Assembly (NCBI GenBank): GCA_020744425.1
Contig: JAGMUV010000014.1
Coordinates: forward strand, 682,001-746,000
DNA: 64,000 nucleotides
Source of the DNA: Dactylonectria macrodidyma
Taxonomy: Eukaryota > Ascomycota > Sordariomycetes > Hypocreales > Nectriaceae
Reading direction: 5' to 3'
In this document: in pieces, positions 1 through 10,842 of the stretch
Layout of the letters: every line of letters starts with the position of its first letter
Position numbering within the stretch: position 1 is the first letter of the stretch
The notes under the pieces: generated by a model
Databases searched by the model: none
What the model was told of the DNA's origin: nothing
Seen by the model: the letters and a program-made list of their open reading frames with translations, nothing else
Translations under genes and position numbers: made by a program

Positions 1-49
1 AGCATGCTTCAGTCGAAGCCAGCCCAGCTAATAACCCGTCGTTTTGTAG

Positions 50-1768
50 GAAGACAGAAAAACCCCCGATGAAGTAAACCAAATATTTAACCCAACTATC
101 TCTATGTTTCAGATGGTTGAGGATTGGTCCCAGGAGCTACTAGATGTCACCGACAAGGACTCGGTCTGGGAGGCCAAGGCAGCGGCTTTACTCGGCTACC
201 TGCCCCGAGACAACATCCCCTCCGCGTTGGTAGAGGAGCGAATTCGCAAAGCCATGCAGCTTGAGCCGACCAACTGGAGAGCGATCTACACCTTGTCCCA
301 GTTCACCGAATCCGTGGAAGAAGGTATCACTCTCCTCGAGGGCGCCATCAACCGGCTCATGGACGATACTAAGTGGCGCGACGACAAGCAACACCGCAGA
401 CTACTAGCAGACATGGTCCTGGAGCTTGGAAATAAATACTGGGAAGACGATAGGACGCGAGACAAGGCGATGGATGTATACGCCAAGATGATGCAGATCG
501 ACCAGTCTTACTTCATCATCAAGTCCTTCTACTCGGTCTTGGTTAAATACTCCTCGATTGAGAAATGGGATGCTATTGCTAAATTTCTCGAGGGACTACT
601 CAAGCAGTCGGAGGATGGAAAAAACATGGCTGGGCTCTTCATTGGTAAGGGCCTGATGAGCGAAGGCCGGCCATTCCGCCTTGTTCTCCGGCGTCTTGCT
701 ACATTGGGTGACCGGTTGGATCTGGTTGAAAGGGTTCTGGAAAAGGCACGCGGAATTGAACAGGAAAACCCGTTCCACTTCTTCTATCTTCTTGGACTGT
801 TGTTGGTCCAGATCGAAGGTCGCGAGGAAGCGGGTATTGCCGTTTGGGAGTCGATGCCCGCACGTATTGCACAGGACTGGCAAGTTGTGTTCATCACCAA
901 ATATATTGTCACCGCCTGGATCAACTTGGTAACAGCGCAAGGAACTACGCAGAAACAAGCAGCGGCGTACGACAGAAAGGTCGAGGCTTGGTACCAAATG
1001 TTTGAGACACTGTACAACGACCAACCAGAGAGTGTCGTCGTATTTGCCGAGTACTTTCGACTCCGTGGAGACGAGACGCGGGCTAAAAAGGTCATGAGGA
1101 ACTTTGCCAGAGAGTCACTCGAGATGCTCTACGACGACGATGTCGAGAACGACATGACTTCGTTCTGGGGCCTCGGCCACATCTTCTCGACGATGCGCGA
1201 CACGGCCAACAACTTGGTCGCCTGGGAGATGGTGGCACAGGTGCGAAAGACGCAATACGCACGGTACGAGGAGAGATTGGGGGCATGGGAGCAGCGGCAA
1301 GCGGTTGCTGCAGGAGGGAAGCCAGCGAATGATGCTAGTCAAGACGTCGGGGCTACCCACGAGGAGGGAGAGGCTAGACACCAAAGCGGAGGGTCTATCG
1401 AGACAGGCGAGAATAAGTCGGACGACAAAGCCTCGACAGTAGAAGACAACGACGATAGTCCCTCGGAACCGGCAAAGTTCATTGCGCACTGCAACGGCGT
1501 CTGCAACGGGTCATTCAAGTTGCCTAGCGGTTTCTGGATCTGCCTGACCGAGGGCGGCGAGATACACTTCTGTGACGACTGCTACGAGCTCCTGTACAAC
1601 GGCGGGCTGGACCCGTTTACCTGCCACAAGAACCACGACCATCTCCGCCTGGAACGAGACGACGAAAAGATGGATGCTGTTCCTACGGGTTCTGTGCTCG
1701 TCGGCGAAAGGGTCGTCACGTTAGATGAGTGGAAGGAGGAGATCAAGGCGAAATATGTCGACTTTTAG
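50..1768 (+). CDS. C-terminal part of a STAND/TPR-type protein (partial, 5' end off window)
   Basis: The frame is open from about 50 to the stop at 1766-1768. A branch-like CTAAT and a pyrimidine-rich TAG acceptor end at 49, so I read this as the last exon of a gene starting left of the window; the first ATG (104) would miss the N-terminus. The protein is helical and repeat-like, with residues such as LEPTNWRAIYTLSQ resembling TPR units, then an acidic, low-complexity linker. It ends in a Cys/His-rich module (CNGVC, CDDC, then C-x3-H spacing) that looks like a small zinc-binding domain. Fungal STAND (Goodbye/NACHT-TPR) proteins carry this kind of tail, so a role in non-self recognition or signalling is an inference from architecture. 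The NTPase domain itself is not in view. Confidence 0.6.
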   Translation, partial: EDRKTPDEVNQIFNPTISMFQMVEDWSQELLDVTDKDSVWEAKAAALLGYLPRDNIPSALVEERIRKAMQLEPTNWRAIYTLSQFTESVEEGITLLEGAINRLMDDTKWRDDKQHRRLLADMVLELGNKYWEDDRTRDKAMDVYAKMMQIDQSYFIIKSFYSVLVKYSSIEKWDAIAKFLEGLLKQSEDGKNMAGLFIGKGLMSEGRPFRLVLRRLATLGDRLDLVERVLEKARGIEQENPFHFFYLLGLLLVQIEGREEAGIAVWESMPARIAQDWQVVFITKYIVTAWINLVTAQGTTQKQAAAYDRKVEAWYQMFETLYNDQPESVVVFAEYFRLRGDETRAKKVMRNFARESLEMLYDDDVENDMTSFWGLGHIFSTMRDTANNLVAWEMVAQVRKTQYARYEERLGAWEQRQAVAAGGKPANDASQDVGATHEEGEARHQSGGSIETGENKSDDKASTVEDNDDSPSEPAKFIAHCNGVCNGSFKLPSGFWICLTEGGEIHFCDDCYELLYNGGLDPFTCHKNHDHLRLERDDEKMDAVPTGSVLVGERVVTLDEWKEEIKAKYVDF

Positions 1769-2518
1769 CGAGAGATGACGGGCAAATCCCCATGAGGTAT
1801 ATCGACAGATGAAGTGCCTCGACCAAATAAGTACTCTAGCCAGATCGTAAAGCCAATCTTGTTTGTAAATATGTCGATGTTCAAAGAGAGAAGACTGGCT
1901 TCCGGGGAGAAACATACCAAACACTAAAGACGCCCTTTTGCGCGGTCTAACACGAACAAACGATAAGAGTCTGACTATCACTAAATTAAACAATAAAAAT
2001 GCATAAAAAACCACACAGACTCCTAAATCAGTCTCTAAATCTGCAATTTTAGGGATAAAACGGTATCTTTAGCATCGTTTTATCCGTAAAATTCACTGCT
2101 AGAGACATAGCTGATGTTTTTTGGTGTGCGGTGTTTTTCTTCCACCCCTTGACAGGCAGTTTAAATAGAAGACATGGACTAGATTGTAAGACTAATCCTC
2201 TCTCCCCCTTAGTAAACTTCCCTTCTCGTATCGGCCTCTTTCGCCGAGCGCTCGCGTGTCTTGACCCGTGGGAAGGTCCTCGGCCTTCGGCGCCGCTCAC
2301 CGATGCTACGACAGAATGCAACGATAGCACTGACGATCCCCTCATGTAGTCCCCGCTTCGAATGCAAACCCCGGATTCAATCCCCGCAAAAGGATCGTGG
2401 GTTCATCTGCGGGGTAGATGGAGGGAGATATGGCTCGAGATATATATCGGCCGATTCCTTCTCCCTTTCTCTGGCGGGTTGAGTCTCACATCCTTGACTG
2501 TTTCCTTCTGCTTTAGAA
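1769..2518. other. Intergenic, 750 bp: 3' UTR, hairpin, promoter of the permease
   Basis: No coding potential seen. It holds an AT-rich 3' flank of the STAND-type gene, a long imperfect palindrome (listed separately), and a CT-rich leader just before the permease ATG. Confidence 0.6.
2027..2115. repeat. Imperfect inverted repeat, about 38-nt arms
   Basis: The two halves pair around a 12-13 nt loop. The inner arms GGATAAAACG and CGTTTTATCC are perfect complements, flanked by TTTTA/TAAAA, TCTCTA/TAGAGA and terminal ATCAG/CTGAT. It could be a miniature transposon remnant or a transcript-end hairpin. No clear target-site duplication is visible. Confidence 0.65.
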
Positions 2519-4108
2519 ATGGCAACTCACGGACATCAAACCCAGACGGCAGCCCAGCCAGACGACGTCGAGAAGCATGCCTCGACGCATCAAGAGTACT
2601 CGGCAGAGGTGCTCGAGAAGAGACCTAACGCCGACTACTCGGGCGCAACGGCCAAGACGGACCCGGCTGAGATCAAGCTGGTCAAGAAACTCGATCTCTG
2701 GATCATGGTGAGTTATTCATCAACTTATATCACCCTAGCCCAACTTAAACGCTGATGAAAACAAAAACTAGCCCACGTTATGGCTCATGTACTGGCTCAA
2801 CTACCTCGACAGAAACGCCATTACGTTAGGCCGGCTCAACGGCCTCGAGGAAGACCTCAAGCTTCACGGGGCGCAGTACAATACGGCCGTGTCTATTCTC
2901 TTTGTGGGCTACACACTGGGCCAGATCCCCAGCAACATGGCCATCACCCGCGTGCGGCCGTCCTGGTACATGGGCGGCTTCATGATGGCGTGGGCTATTG
3001 TCAGTGGCTTGACTGCGGTGGTTAACAACTACGTCGGCATCGTTCTGGTGCGCTTCTTCCTGGGTATCGTCGAGGCGCCGTACTACCCAGGCGCGCTGTA
3101 TATGCTCTCGACGTTTTACACCAGAAAAGAACTCGCGACGAGAATCAGTATCTTATACTCGGGCAACATCCTCGCCTCTGCGTTTGCTGGTCTGATTGCC
3201 GCTGGCATCTTTGAGGGGCTCGACGGAGCAGCGGGCATCAAGGGGTGGAGATGGCTCTTCATCCTTCAGGGCGCTGTCACCCTTGTCCTGGCCATCGTGG
3301 CCTGTTACACGCTCCCTGATACGCCCCTCACAACCAGATGGTTGAGCCCAGAGGAACGGCAGCTGGCACACGACCGAGTGGCACGAGATACCGTGGGCCA
3401 AAAGACAGACGGCAGCACATGGAGCGGCCTACGCGAAGCCATCGCCGACCCCAAGGTGTGGCTGTTCATCTTCCTGCAGCACATGCACCTAGCAACCAAC
3501 GGCTTCAAGAACTTCTTCCCGACGATCGTCAAGACGCTAGGCTTCAACACAACCATCACGTTGGTCCTAACTTGCCCGCCGTACCTCATCGCGGGCATCA
3601 TCTCCATCTTCTGGGCGCGCTCGTCGGGCCACTTCAACGAGACGACGTGGCACATCATCGTGGCCAAGCTCGTCGCCATCTTCGGCTTCGTACTGGCCTG
3701 CGCGACGCTCAACACGGGCGCTAGATACTTTGCCATGTGCGTCTTTACCATCGGCACCTACGCCGTCAACTCGATCCTGTTGGCCTGGGTTGGGAATACC
3801 TGCGGCCAGACGAGGGAGAAGAAGGCGTCGGCGCTGGCCATTGTCAACGTCAGCGCGACAATCAGTTTTATCTGGACAGCTGTACGTCTTGTTTCATAAA
3901 AAAATATTGAAGGAATGGTTGCTAATCTGAATGATAGTATCTTTGGCCGGCGTCGAATGCTCCACGTTACGAAATCCCCATGGGAAGCAGCGCGGGCTTT
4001 GCAGCTATCTGTGCCATTGGTGTATGGGTTATGAGATGCATGCTCGTGAGGGAAAACAGGAAGATCAGACAAAGCGATTCAGAGGCTGTCTTGTTTTACA
4101 CGTATTGA
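2519..4108 (+). CDS. MFS permease, Dal5-like anion:cation symporter family
   Basis: Three exons (2519-2707, 2772-3881, 3938-4108) with introns of 64 and 56 bp; all junctions preserve phase and give 489 aa. The N-terminus is a hydrophilic cytosolic tail of about 60 residues, then the first helix contains the family signature YWLNYLDRNAI, followed by GYTLGQIPSN, RFFLGIVEAPYYPG and GWRWLFILQG. These are typical of fungal allantoate/nicotinate/pantothenate-type (ACS) permeases with about 12 membrane helices. Substrate is not deducible, but organic anions or vitamins are usual for the family. A regulator and a second transporter follow on the same strand, so a small uptake/efflux module is possible. 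Confidence 0.88.
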
Positions 4109-4470
4109 TGGAGTGTAGGTTGAGAGCTACGGTGTACATACACGAGTCAAGCATAGTGACTAATGAGAGTTGATCAAATATCATTGATGATTGTAACCGG
4201 CACAAGCAAGTTAGCAACCCACCGGTTTCTTGGCCATGATGATCCGATGAGAAATTACAGATCCTAGCACTTCTATTGGATCCAACCTCTCAACACAACC
4301 GCGTTGATTGCCGAGGAAACTGGGGAACTGTCCCACTTTGCATGGACATGGAACGATGAAAATCGAGCGGGGTTCTAAGACGATCCATGCCATACCCCAG
4401 ACTTAACTCGAACTCCCTCGGCCTCAACCGCCGAAGACCGAAGAAAGACGGCCCTCATCGCGGCTTCATC
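4109..4470. promoter_or_regulatory. Intergenic between permease and regulator
   Basis: About 360 bp with no feature recognised. An in-frame ATG at 4387 would extend the next protein by 28 residues. I consider the ATG at 4471 more likely. Confidence 0.4.
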
Positions 4471-6567
4471 ATGCCTCCCAGCGCCTGCGACAGGTGCCAC
4501 CGGCGCAAAGTCCGCTGCGACAAGGCGGCGCCGCAATGCACCCCCTGCAAGAGGGCCGACGCCGAGTGTGAGTACGCCGTCAGCGAGCATCAGCAGAGGC
4601 GGCGCAACGTCCAGAAGCTGGAGAGGCGGATAAGAGATCTTGAGGCCGACAATGCGGCGTTAGAAGAGCGGCTGAGGAGAGCTGATGTAGACGGGAGAAG
4701 AGAGGAGAGACCCAGAGCGGAGACTGTCACGCCGACAACGTCACGGCCAGAGGCTTTGAGTCCGCGTGGAGATGTAGAAGTCGCTGAGGAGGTGATCCAG
4801 ATGAGTCTCATTGCGGGAGGAGGTCATCGCTTTGTGGGTTCAACGAGCGGTCTCTTCCTAGCTAACTTATTACAACCCGGTCTTCAACCAACACCGTCCC
4901 TCTTACAACCAACATCATCACTCCTCTCTGCCGCAGGATGGAAGCCACAATCCATTCCAGGCATCGCCCCGCCTCACAGCTTTTCGAGTCTCCCGCCGAA
5001 AAGCCACGCCGAGGAGCTGCTGCGGGCGTACAGCAGCCACGACCACCTAGCCTACCCCTTCCTCTCCATCAAAGCGCTCCGAGTATCCCTAGACGCCGTG
5101 TACGACGCCGGGGACAAGGTCGATCCCCTCGACGGCTTCCTGGTCGACATGACACTCGCCATGGCGACGGCGCAGGTTCACAAGTTCAACTGGAACGGCG
5201 GCTACGACGCCGAGACGCACTACGGCCGCGCCATGACGAGGCTGCCCGAGGTGCTGGCCCGCGACGGCGTCGAGAGGCTGCAGGCGTTGCTGCTCGTGTG
5301 CCAGTACCGCATGGGCACTACGAGTAGTAACACGACGACGAGCGTATGGCATCTTATCGGTGTGGCTGCGCGGACGGCGTTGGAGATGGGACTGCACAGG
5401 GCGTCGACGTATGTGGTGCCGCGGGGTCGGGATGACGACGACGACGACATCTTGTTGAAAGAAGAACACATGGAGATTAAGAAAAAGTGCTTCTGGAGCT
5501 TGGTCGCCCTGGATCGCGTCGCCAGCATCGCCCTCGGACGGCCGCTGGCGATTCAAGTCGAGGACATTGACGTCGACTTTCCCACTTACACGCAGACCTC
5601 GGACGACATATCCTCATCAAACCTGCCATCAGACACCAGTCCTGCAACATATGGAACGCCGCAGTGGCGAGCAGCAACGTCCATCTTTGTGCACATCGTC
5701 AAGTACCGCATCCTCTGCGGCAAAGTGCTCAACGCGCTGTACCGCAGCAGCGCACGACACATATCGGAAGACGCAGGGCGGTACGAAGCCATCCGCACCG
5801 CCCTTGCCGGCGAGCTACAAGCCTGGCACGCCGAGACAACGTCACTACCGCTCATAATCCAGGCCGATGCGTCGCCGGCGAGCGGGTCGAGCTTCCGGTC
5901 CGAGGAGTGGTACCGGCTGCTCTTCCACAACGGCATGCTGATGCTGTTCCGGCCGTCGCCGTGCCTCTGCGATACTTCACTGAATAGCGTTGCGCTGCAG
6001 CACGTCTTCGACTCGTCAAGGGAAGCCATAGGATTGTACGCCAGCTTGCACCGGTCGCGGAAGATGAATTACTCGTGGATCACCATGCACGCCGTCTTCA
6101 TGGCCGGGCTGTCGTATATATATGCGCTTCGAAACCATTTCCAGGCTCTACAGCAGTCGACAACAACCCAGGCGCGACTACACACTACACCTTCCATCGC
6201 ACAAGTCGTCAACGACACGCGAGCCTGCTCCAAAGTGCTCGTGGCCGTCTCAGAGCGGTGGGACCTGGCGCGCAACTGCTCCGACTTATTCGACCGGCTG
6301 AGCGATGCCGTCATTATCGACGCACAAGCAGTGCCGCCAGTCGCAGTCACAGAGGATACAACTCGGCCGGCCGCTTACACGGAAGAGCTGTATAGTCAGA
6401 CAACGGCTCCCCACCCGGGCCTGATGAACATGAGCGTCGACAGCACGTTTCTCGACTGCTTCGGCGATCTACAAAACCTCGGGCTGGATGAATTCCACAA
6501 CGACGCCATCTCACAGCTTTCGCAGGGGTGGTTCGTTGAGCTTGAGGGCGAGCACCATCACCTCTGA
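4471..6567 (+). CDS. Zn2Cys6 fungal transcription factor with Fungal_trans domain
   Basis: Single-exon frame, 698 aa from the ATG at 4471 (726 aa from 4387). I chose the later start because the zinc cluster normally sits near the N-terminus. Cysteines at 6, 9, 16, 23, 26 and 33 form a complete C-x2-C-x6-C-x6-C-x2-C-x6-C cluster, followed by a basic stretch and a short coiled coil (about residues 45-70) for dimerisation. The middle region, including the SVWHLIGVAARTALEMGLHR stretch and the ITMHAVFMAGLSYIYA segment, matches the Fungal_trans regulatory domain. It lies between two transporter genes on the same strand, so local regulation of them is an inference. Confidence 0.88.
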   Translation: MPPSACDRCHRRKVRCDKAAPQCTPCKRADAECEYAVSEHQQRRRNVQKLERRIRDLEADNAALEERLRRADVDGRREERPRAETVTPTTSRPEALSPRGDVEVAEEVIQMSLIAGGGHRFVGSTSGLFLANLLQPGLQPTPSLLQPTSSLLSAAGWKPQSIPGIAPPHSFSSLPPKSHAEELLRAYSSHDHLAYPFLSIKALRVSLDAVYDAGDKVDPLDGFLVDMTLAMATAQVHKFNWNGGYDAETHYGRAMTRLPEVLARDGVERLQALLLVCQYRMGTTSSNTTTSVWHLIGVAARTALEMGLHRASTYVVPRGRDDDDDDILLKEEHMEIKKKCFWSLVALDRVASIALGRPLAIQVEDIDVDFPTYTQTSDDISSSNLPSDTSPATYGTPQWRAATSIFVHIVKYRILCGKVLNALYRSSARHISEDAGRYEAIRTALAGELQAWHAETTSLPLIIQADASPASGSSFRSEEWYRLLFHNGMLMLFRPSPCLCDTSLNSVALQHVFDSSREAIGLYASLHRSRKMNYSWITMHAVFMAGLSYIYALRNHFQALQQSTTTQARLHTTPSIAQVVNDTRACSKVLVAVSERWDLARNCSDLFDRLSDAVIIDAQAVPPVAVTEDTTRPAAYTEELYSQTTAPHPGLMNMSVDSTFLDCFGDLQNLGLDEFHNDAISQLSQGWFVELEGEHHHL

Positions 6568-6910
6568 CGACAACGCCCGTATGTCGTCCAATTGGGAATG
6601 CCTTCCTTGCTGAGCTTGCTGCTGACGGGATCCGCGTTTGTATGCTTGTCAGATAAACCAAAAAATCATCCCCTGTCATTGACGTCGACGATCGATGCAA
6701 CCAGGTAGCGGGGTCAATCGGGACGCCCTTGGATAGACATGAGATATTAAGCCGAAAACGGTTGAAATGTCGTCGGTCGACCGTTGGCATTATTAATCCA
6801 GGTAGCGCGGGGATGTCTTATTTATCGTTGATACCCCACCATGTTGTTGTTAATTAGTTGTTGAAGCCAACCAACCCACTACCCGTGTAAGTGCGACTGT
6901 GTAAGACACA
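6568..6910. promoter_or_regulatory. Intergenic, regulator to DHA2 transporter
   Basis: About 340 bp of presumed 3' UTR and promoter. No distinct motif recognised. Confidence 0.4.
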
Positions 6911-8473
6911 ATGTCATCAACAGAGCTAGAACCCGTGTCTATCCGCAACGATGAAGCCATCACCGAGCCGATCACCTCAAGCGAGGTCCTCCAGCAACCC
7001 GCGGCATCTTCAGAGCCCATCCCGCCCAGCAAACGCCGCTCAGCCGCCCTCATGGCAACCCTAACGAGCGCATCATTCCTAAACACCTTCAACTCCGGCA
7101 CCCTCACCGTCGCCCTGCCCTCCATCGCCGCGGACCTCGACATCCCGGACAGCCTGCTGCTCTGGCCGGCATCGGTGTACGCGCTCGGTCTCTCGTGCGC
7201 GCTGCTGCTCATGGGCGCCGTGGCCGACGTCGTCGGCAACCGGCCCGTGTTCCTGCTCGGCTCCGTGCTGTATACGGCGACGACGCTGGCCGTGGGGCTC
7301 GCCCGGTCCGGCGCCGAGCTCATCGCGTTCCGCGCACTGCAGGGCGTCGCCATGGCGCTATGCATGCCAACGGCCGTGAGTGTCATCACCAAGACGTTTC
7401 CCAGCGGTAAGATGCGCAACGTTGCCTTTGCTACCTTTGGAGGCGGCAGTCCGCTCGGCTTCGCGACTGGCCTTGTGCTCGGCGGTGTCTTCGTCCAGGT
7501 GTCCGGGTGGCGCACGGCGTTCTACATGGCTGCCGGGATCAACGCCGCCACGACGCTGCTGGCCTGGTTCACGCTGCCCAGGACGACGCCTGTGGAAAAT
7601 ATGCGCCATCACTTCGTCCACGGATTCGACTGGGTTGGCGTCGTATCTGCCAACGCCTGCCTGGCCATCCTGTCGTACATCTTTGCGCAAATCACCTACA
7701 GCGGGCGGACCATGGCTCGGCCTTACAACATCGTCTTGCTAATCACCGCCGTCCTGCTCATCCCCTTCTTCGTCTTCTGGGTCGGCCGCCAGGAGCGCCT
7801 CGGTCGACCGGCCATCATCTCCAACAGCGTGTGGCGCAAGCGCGAGTTCGCAACCGTGTGCGTGACGGTATTTCTGGTGTGGTCGTGGTTCAATGCCTTT
7901 GGCTACTGGACGACGCTCTTCTTCCAAGTGACCCAGGGTCACGATGCCCTCGGGGCTGCCCTGCGCTTCCTGCCCATGGTGACGGCGGGAGCCCTGACCA
8001 ACCTAGCCGCTGGTCTCCTCATGGATAAAGTCTCAGCCGGCTGGCTAGTCTTCATCGGCGGCCTGCTCAGCGCCGCGTCGCCGCTCCTCTTCGCCGTCCA
8101 GCACCCAGAGTGGCCGTACTGGGCCGCCGGCTTCCCGGCCATGTGCCTCAGCGTCGTGAGCATCGACCTGCTATTCAACGTGAGCAACCTGGTCATCACG
8201 TCCAGCTTCCCCAGCAAGGATCAGGCTCTGGCGGGCGGCATTTTCAACACCGTTACCCAGCTGGGCAACAGCGTCGGCCCCGCCATCACAGCTATGATTG
8301 CGTCCTCCGTCACCCACGCCAAGATGGATGACGGGGGAATTAGCGAGGCATCTGCAACGCTTGAGGGCTACCGCAGTGCTTTTTGGGCTTGCTTTGGCTT
8401 GGCGGTTGTCAGTGTTGCTATTAGTGCCGTCGGGATGCGCAAGGCCGGAAAGGTGGGCATGAAGAAGGATTAA
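6911..8473 (+). CDS. MFS transporter, DHA2 (14-helix drug:proton antiporter) type
   Basis: Intronless frame of 520 aa. A polar cytosolic N-terminus of about 45 residues precedes roughly 14 hydrophobic segments. The motif A region (GAVADVVGNRPVFLLG), an FRALQGVAMALCMPTAV segment and the C-terminal GGIFNTVTQLGNSVGPAI segment are characteristic of fungal DHA2/aminotriazole-resistance-like efflux pumps in the plasma membrane. The real substrate is unknown. It is the third gene of the co-oriented permease-regulator-transporter trio, and the compact spacing suggests a shared function such as handling one class of compound, which is an inference. Confidence 0.88.
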   Translation: MSSTELEPVSIRNDEAITEPITSSEVLQQPAASSEPIPPSKRRSAALMATLTSASFLNTFNSGTLTVALPSIAADLDIPDSLLLWPASVYALGLSCALLLMGAVADVVGNRPVFLLGSVLYTATTLAVGLARSGAELIAFRALQGVAMALCMPTAVSVITKTFPSGKMRNVAFATFGGGSPLGFATGLVLGGVFVQVSGWRTAFYMAAGINAATTLLAWFTLPRTTPVENMRHHFVHGFDWVGVVSANACLAILSYIFAQITYSGRTMARPYNIVLLITAVLLIPFFVFWVGRQERLGRPAIISNSVWRKREFATVCVTVFLVWSWFNAFGYWTTLFFQVTQGHDALGAALRFLPMVTAGALTNLAAGLLMDKVSAGWLVFIGGLLSAASPLLFAVQHPEWPYWAAGFPAMCLSVVSIDLLFNVSNLVITSSFPSKDQALAGGIFNTVTQLGNSVGPAITAMIASSVTHAKMDDGGISEASATLEGYRSAFWACFGLAVVSVAISAVGMRKAGKVGMKKD

Positions 8474-9394
8474 GCCGGGTTGACTAGATATCTACCACAT
8501 TGGTAAATAGATGATTGACGTTGCATGCTGAAATAAAAAGCGGAATGATTCTGTCTTTTAAATCAATTAAACCACTTGAACAAAAACAAATGTGGCATTT
8601 GAATCACTCACTCTCAACTCTCAACACATCACTGTCAATGTCCCCTCCAAAGCCATGCATCTCGGCTCGGAACCACCATCGGCGACCGACCAATCCGCCC
8701 GACCCATCATGACTTACAACCGCCCATCCAGTCCAACCTCAGGCAGGATGAAGATGCAAGGAACCACAAAATCCCTGCAGCCATGACAGCCGCTTGCGTG
8801 AACTTGCAGAGGGGGGATAGCCCGGGTTCTAGAATGTTGATTAATTACCGCGCATACGCGCCCAGCCCTCCCTCATTCGTCCGCCGCAGCTGGGGGTTTC
8901 GGTTCAGCCTCAACCGAGGATATGGCACCGCCCGGTCATGCCATGAGAGGTTTTCATGGAGGGATTTGACGACATATCAATGAAATGCTGCCTTTGGAAT
9001 ATGCTCTCGTTATCGCCAATGGGCTGTTGAGCGGTCTTGTCCAGATGGCACAGCCGGTTAACTCGACAACATGTAGATCCGTCTCATCAATACCCACAAG
9101 CACACCACAACATAAGTTACCAAGATATATGCATTCAAGACGGCTTAATAAGGTCATGTTACACGTACAATCTCCCTTTGTCTCCTCTTCCACTGCGTAG
9201 TCTCTCTCCCCCCCTCTTCCTTACAAAAAAGGTTCGCATCCCTCCCGTGACGCCTGATCCGCCAGAACCGCCCCCCCTCCGGTCGTTCTAGTTTCTATTG
9301 TCGATCCGTGGTGTGATTGCTCGGTCCCCGCAGGTGTGCGCGCGCAAAAGGAAAAAATGTGCGTTGGTTTGTGTGGATATCAATTGCTTATAAT
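8474..9394. other. Intergenic, converging 3' flanks
   Basis: About 920 bp between the convergent transporter and isocitrate dehydrogenase genes. I see only short spurious frames and CT-rich tracts. Confidence 0.5.
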
Positions 9395-10842
9395 TTACAA
9401 CGTCTCCATCTTGTCGAGGATGGCACGGGTGAACTCGTGAGTGGTCGAGGAGCCGCCCATGTCGGGGGTGCGGACCTTGCTGTGGAGGGGTTAGCACATG
9501 TTATACGCAAGCGAATCAATTGAGTGTAGAAAAACATACCCATCGGCAATAACGGCGTAGGTGGCCTTGGAGATGCGGTTGGCATGCTCGTCGAGACCCA
9601 GGTGGCGCAGCAGCATGCTGCCGGACAGGAGCATGGCGGTAGGGTTGGCCTGGTCCTTGCCCTTGATGTCGAGACCGACGTGACGGCAGCCGGGCTCGAA
9701 GACGGCAACCTCGCGGCCCATGTTGCAGCCGGGAACGATACCAGGTCCGCCGACGAGGGCGGCGCCAATGTTGGACAGGATGCCACCGTACAGGTTGGGC
9801 ATGACCATGACGTCAAACTGCTGGGGGCGAGACACGGCTTGCATGGAGGCGTTGTCGACAATCATGTCGTTGACCTCGAGGGTCGGGTAGTCCTTGGCAA
9901 CCTGGTGGAAGGTGCTGCGGAACAGGCCGTCGGCCAGCTTCATGATGTTGGCCTTGTGGATGCAGGTGACCTTGGAGCGGTTGTTGGCCAGGGCGAAGGA
10001 GAAGGCGAACTTGGCGATGCGCTCCGACTTGGTGCGGGTGATGATCTTGAGCGACTCGACGACTCCCGGGACCGACTGGTGCTCGAGGCCCGAGTACTCG
10101 CCCTCGGTGTTCTCGCGGATAATGCACAGGTCGACATCCTTGTGGCGCGTCTCGTACCCGGGGATGTTCTTGATGAGCGAGATGCTGGCGTAGATGTCGA
10201 GCTCCTGTCGCAGCGCGACGTTGAAGCTCTGGTGACCGGACCGGCTGACGGGGGTATGAAGGATGCCCTTGAGGCCGAGCTTGTTGCGCTTGAGCGACGA
10301 GACGGACTGGCGGAAGGCCTCCTCGGTGCGGCCGCCCTCGAGGCCGGACACCTCAATCTGCTCCCAGTCGACGGGGACGTTGTCGGCCTTGAAGACCGTC
10401 TTGACCGACTCGGCGACCTCGGCGCCGATGCCGTCGCCGGGAATCAGGGACACGGTGTACTTGCCGCCGAACTTGGAGGGCTTGAAGATGTCGGACTGGA
10501 CGGTGGCGAAGGATCGGGAGAGCTGGGGCTGTTGCTGGGCCACGCCGCGCAGCAGCTAGAGAGGGAGCATGGGTTAGCCAAAGTGGACAATTCAAGTTGT
10601 CAAAGGCCATCATGATGCCATTGCGTGTTCTTCTTGCTTCCAATCCATTCAAATCCGCTATCGTGGTCGTTGTTCGTGGGTTCGCCACTCGTGCGTCGTC
10701 ACTTGGTCGTCATGACAGCGCTCCCAGCACCACGTCTCTTTCCTCCCCGGATATCCCCTCAACAAGCAACGCAATGCACAATGGAACAAGAACCAAGAAA
10801 GCAGCTTACCTGGGCCGATCGAGCAGAACCTCGCGACAACAT
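9395..10842 (-). CDS. IDH1: Isocitrate dehydrogenase [NAD] subunit 1, mitochondrial
   Basis: Three exons on the minus strand: 10842-10810, 10555-9540 and 9479-9395, with introns of 254 and 60 bp, giving 377 aa. The first 11 codons encode MLSRGSARSAQ, which joins to LLRGVAQQQPQLSRSFA to form a typical arginine/serine-rich mitochondrial presequence. The mature part shows SLIPGDGIGAEV, SGHQSFNVALRQELDIYASI, RENTEGEYSGLEH and MPNLYGGILSN, all diagnostic of eukaryotic NAD-IDH, and the last exon supplies the KVRTPDMGGSSTTHEFT end. Subunit 1 is the regulatory partner of IDH2 in the TCA-cycle enzyme. The subunit 1 rather than 2 assignment rests on overall resemblance to fungal Idh1. Confidence 0.93.

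Noticed and set aside
9584..10615. 343-codon open frame on the plus strand opposite IDH1
   Set aside because: Exact antisense shadow of a strongly conserved gene; Val/Leu/Gly/Asp-rich composition reflects codon bias of IDH1.
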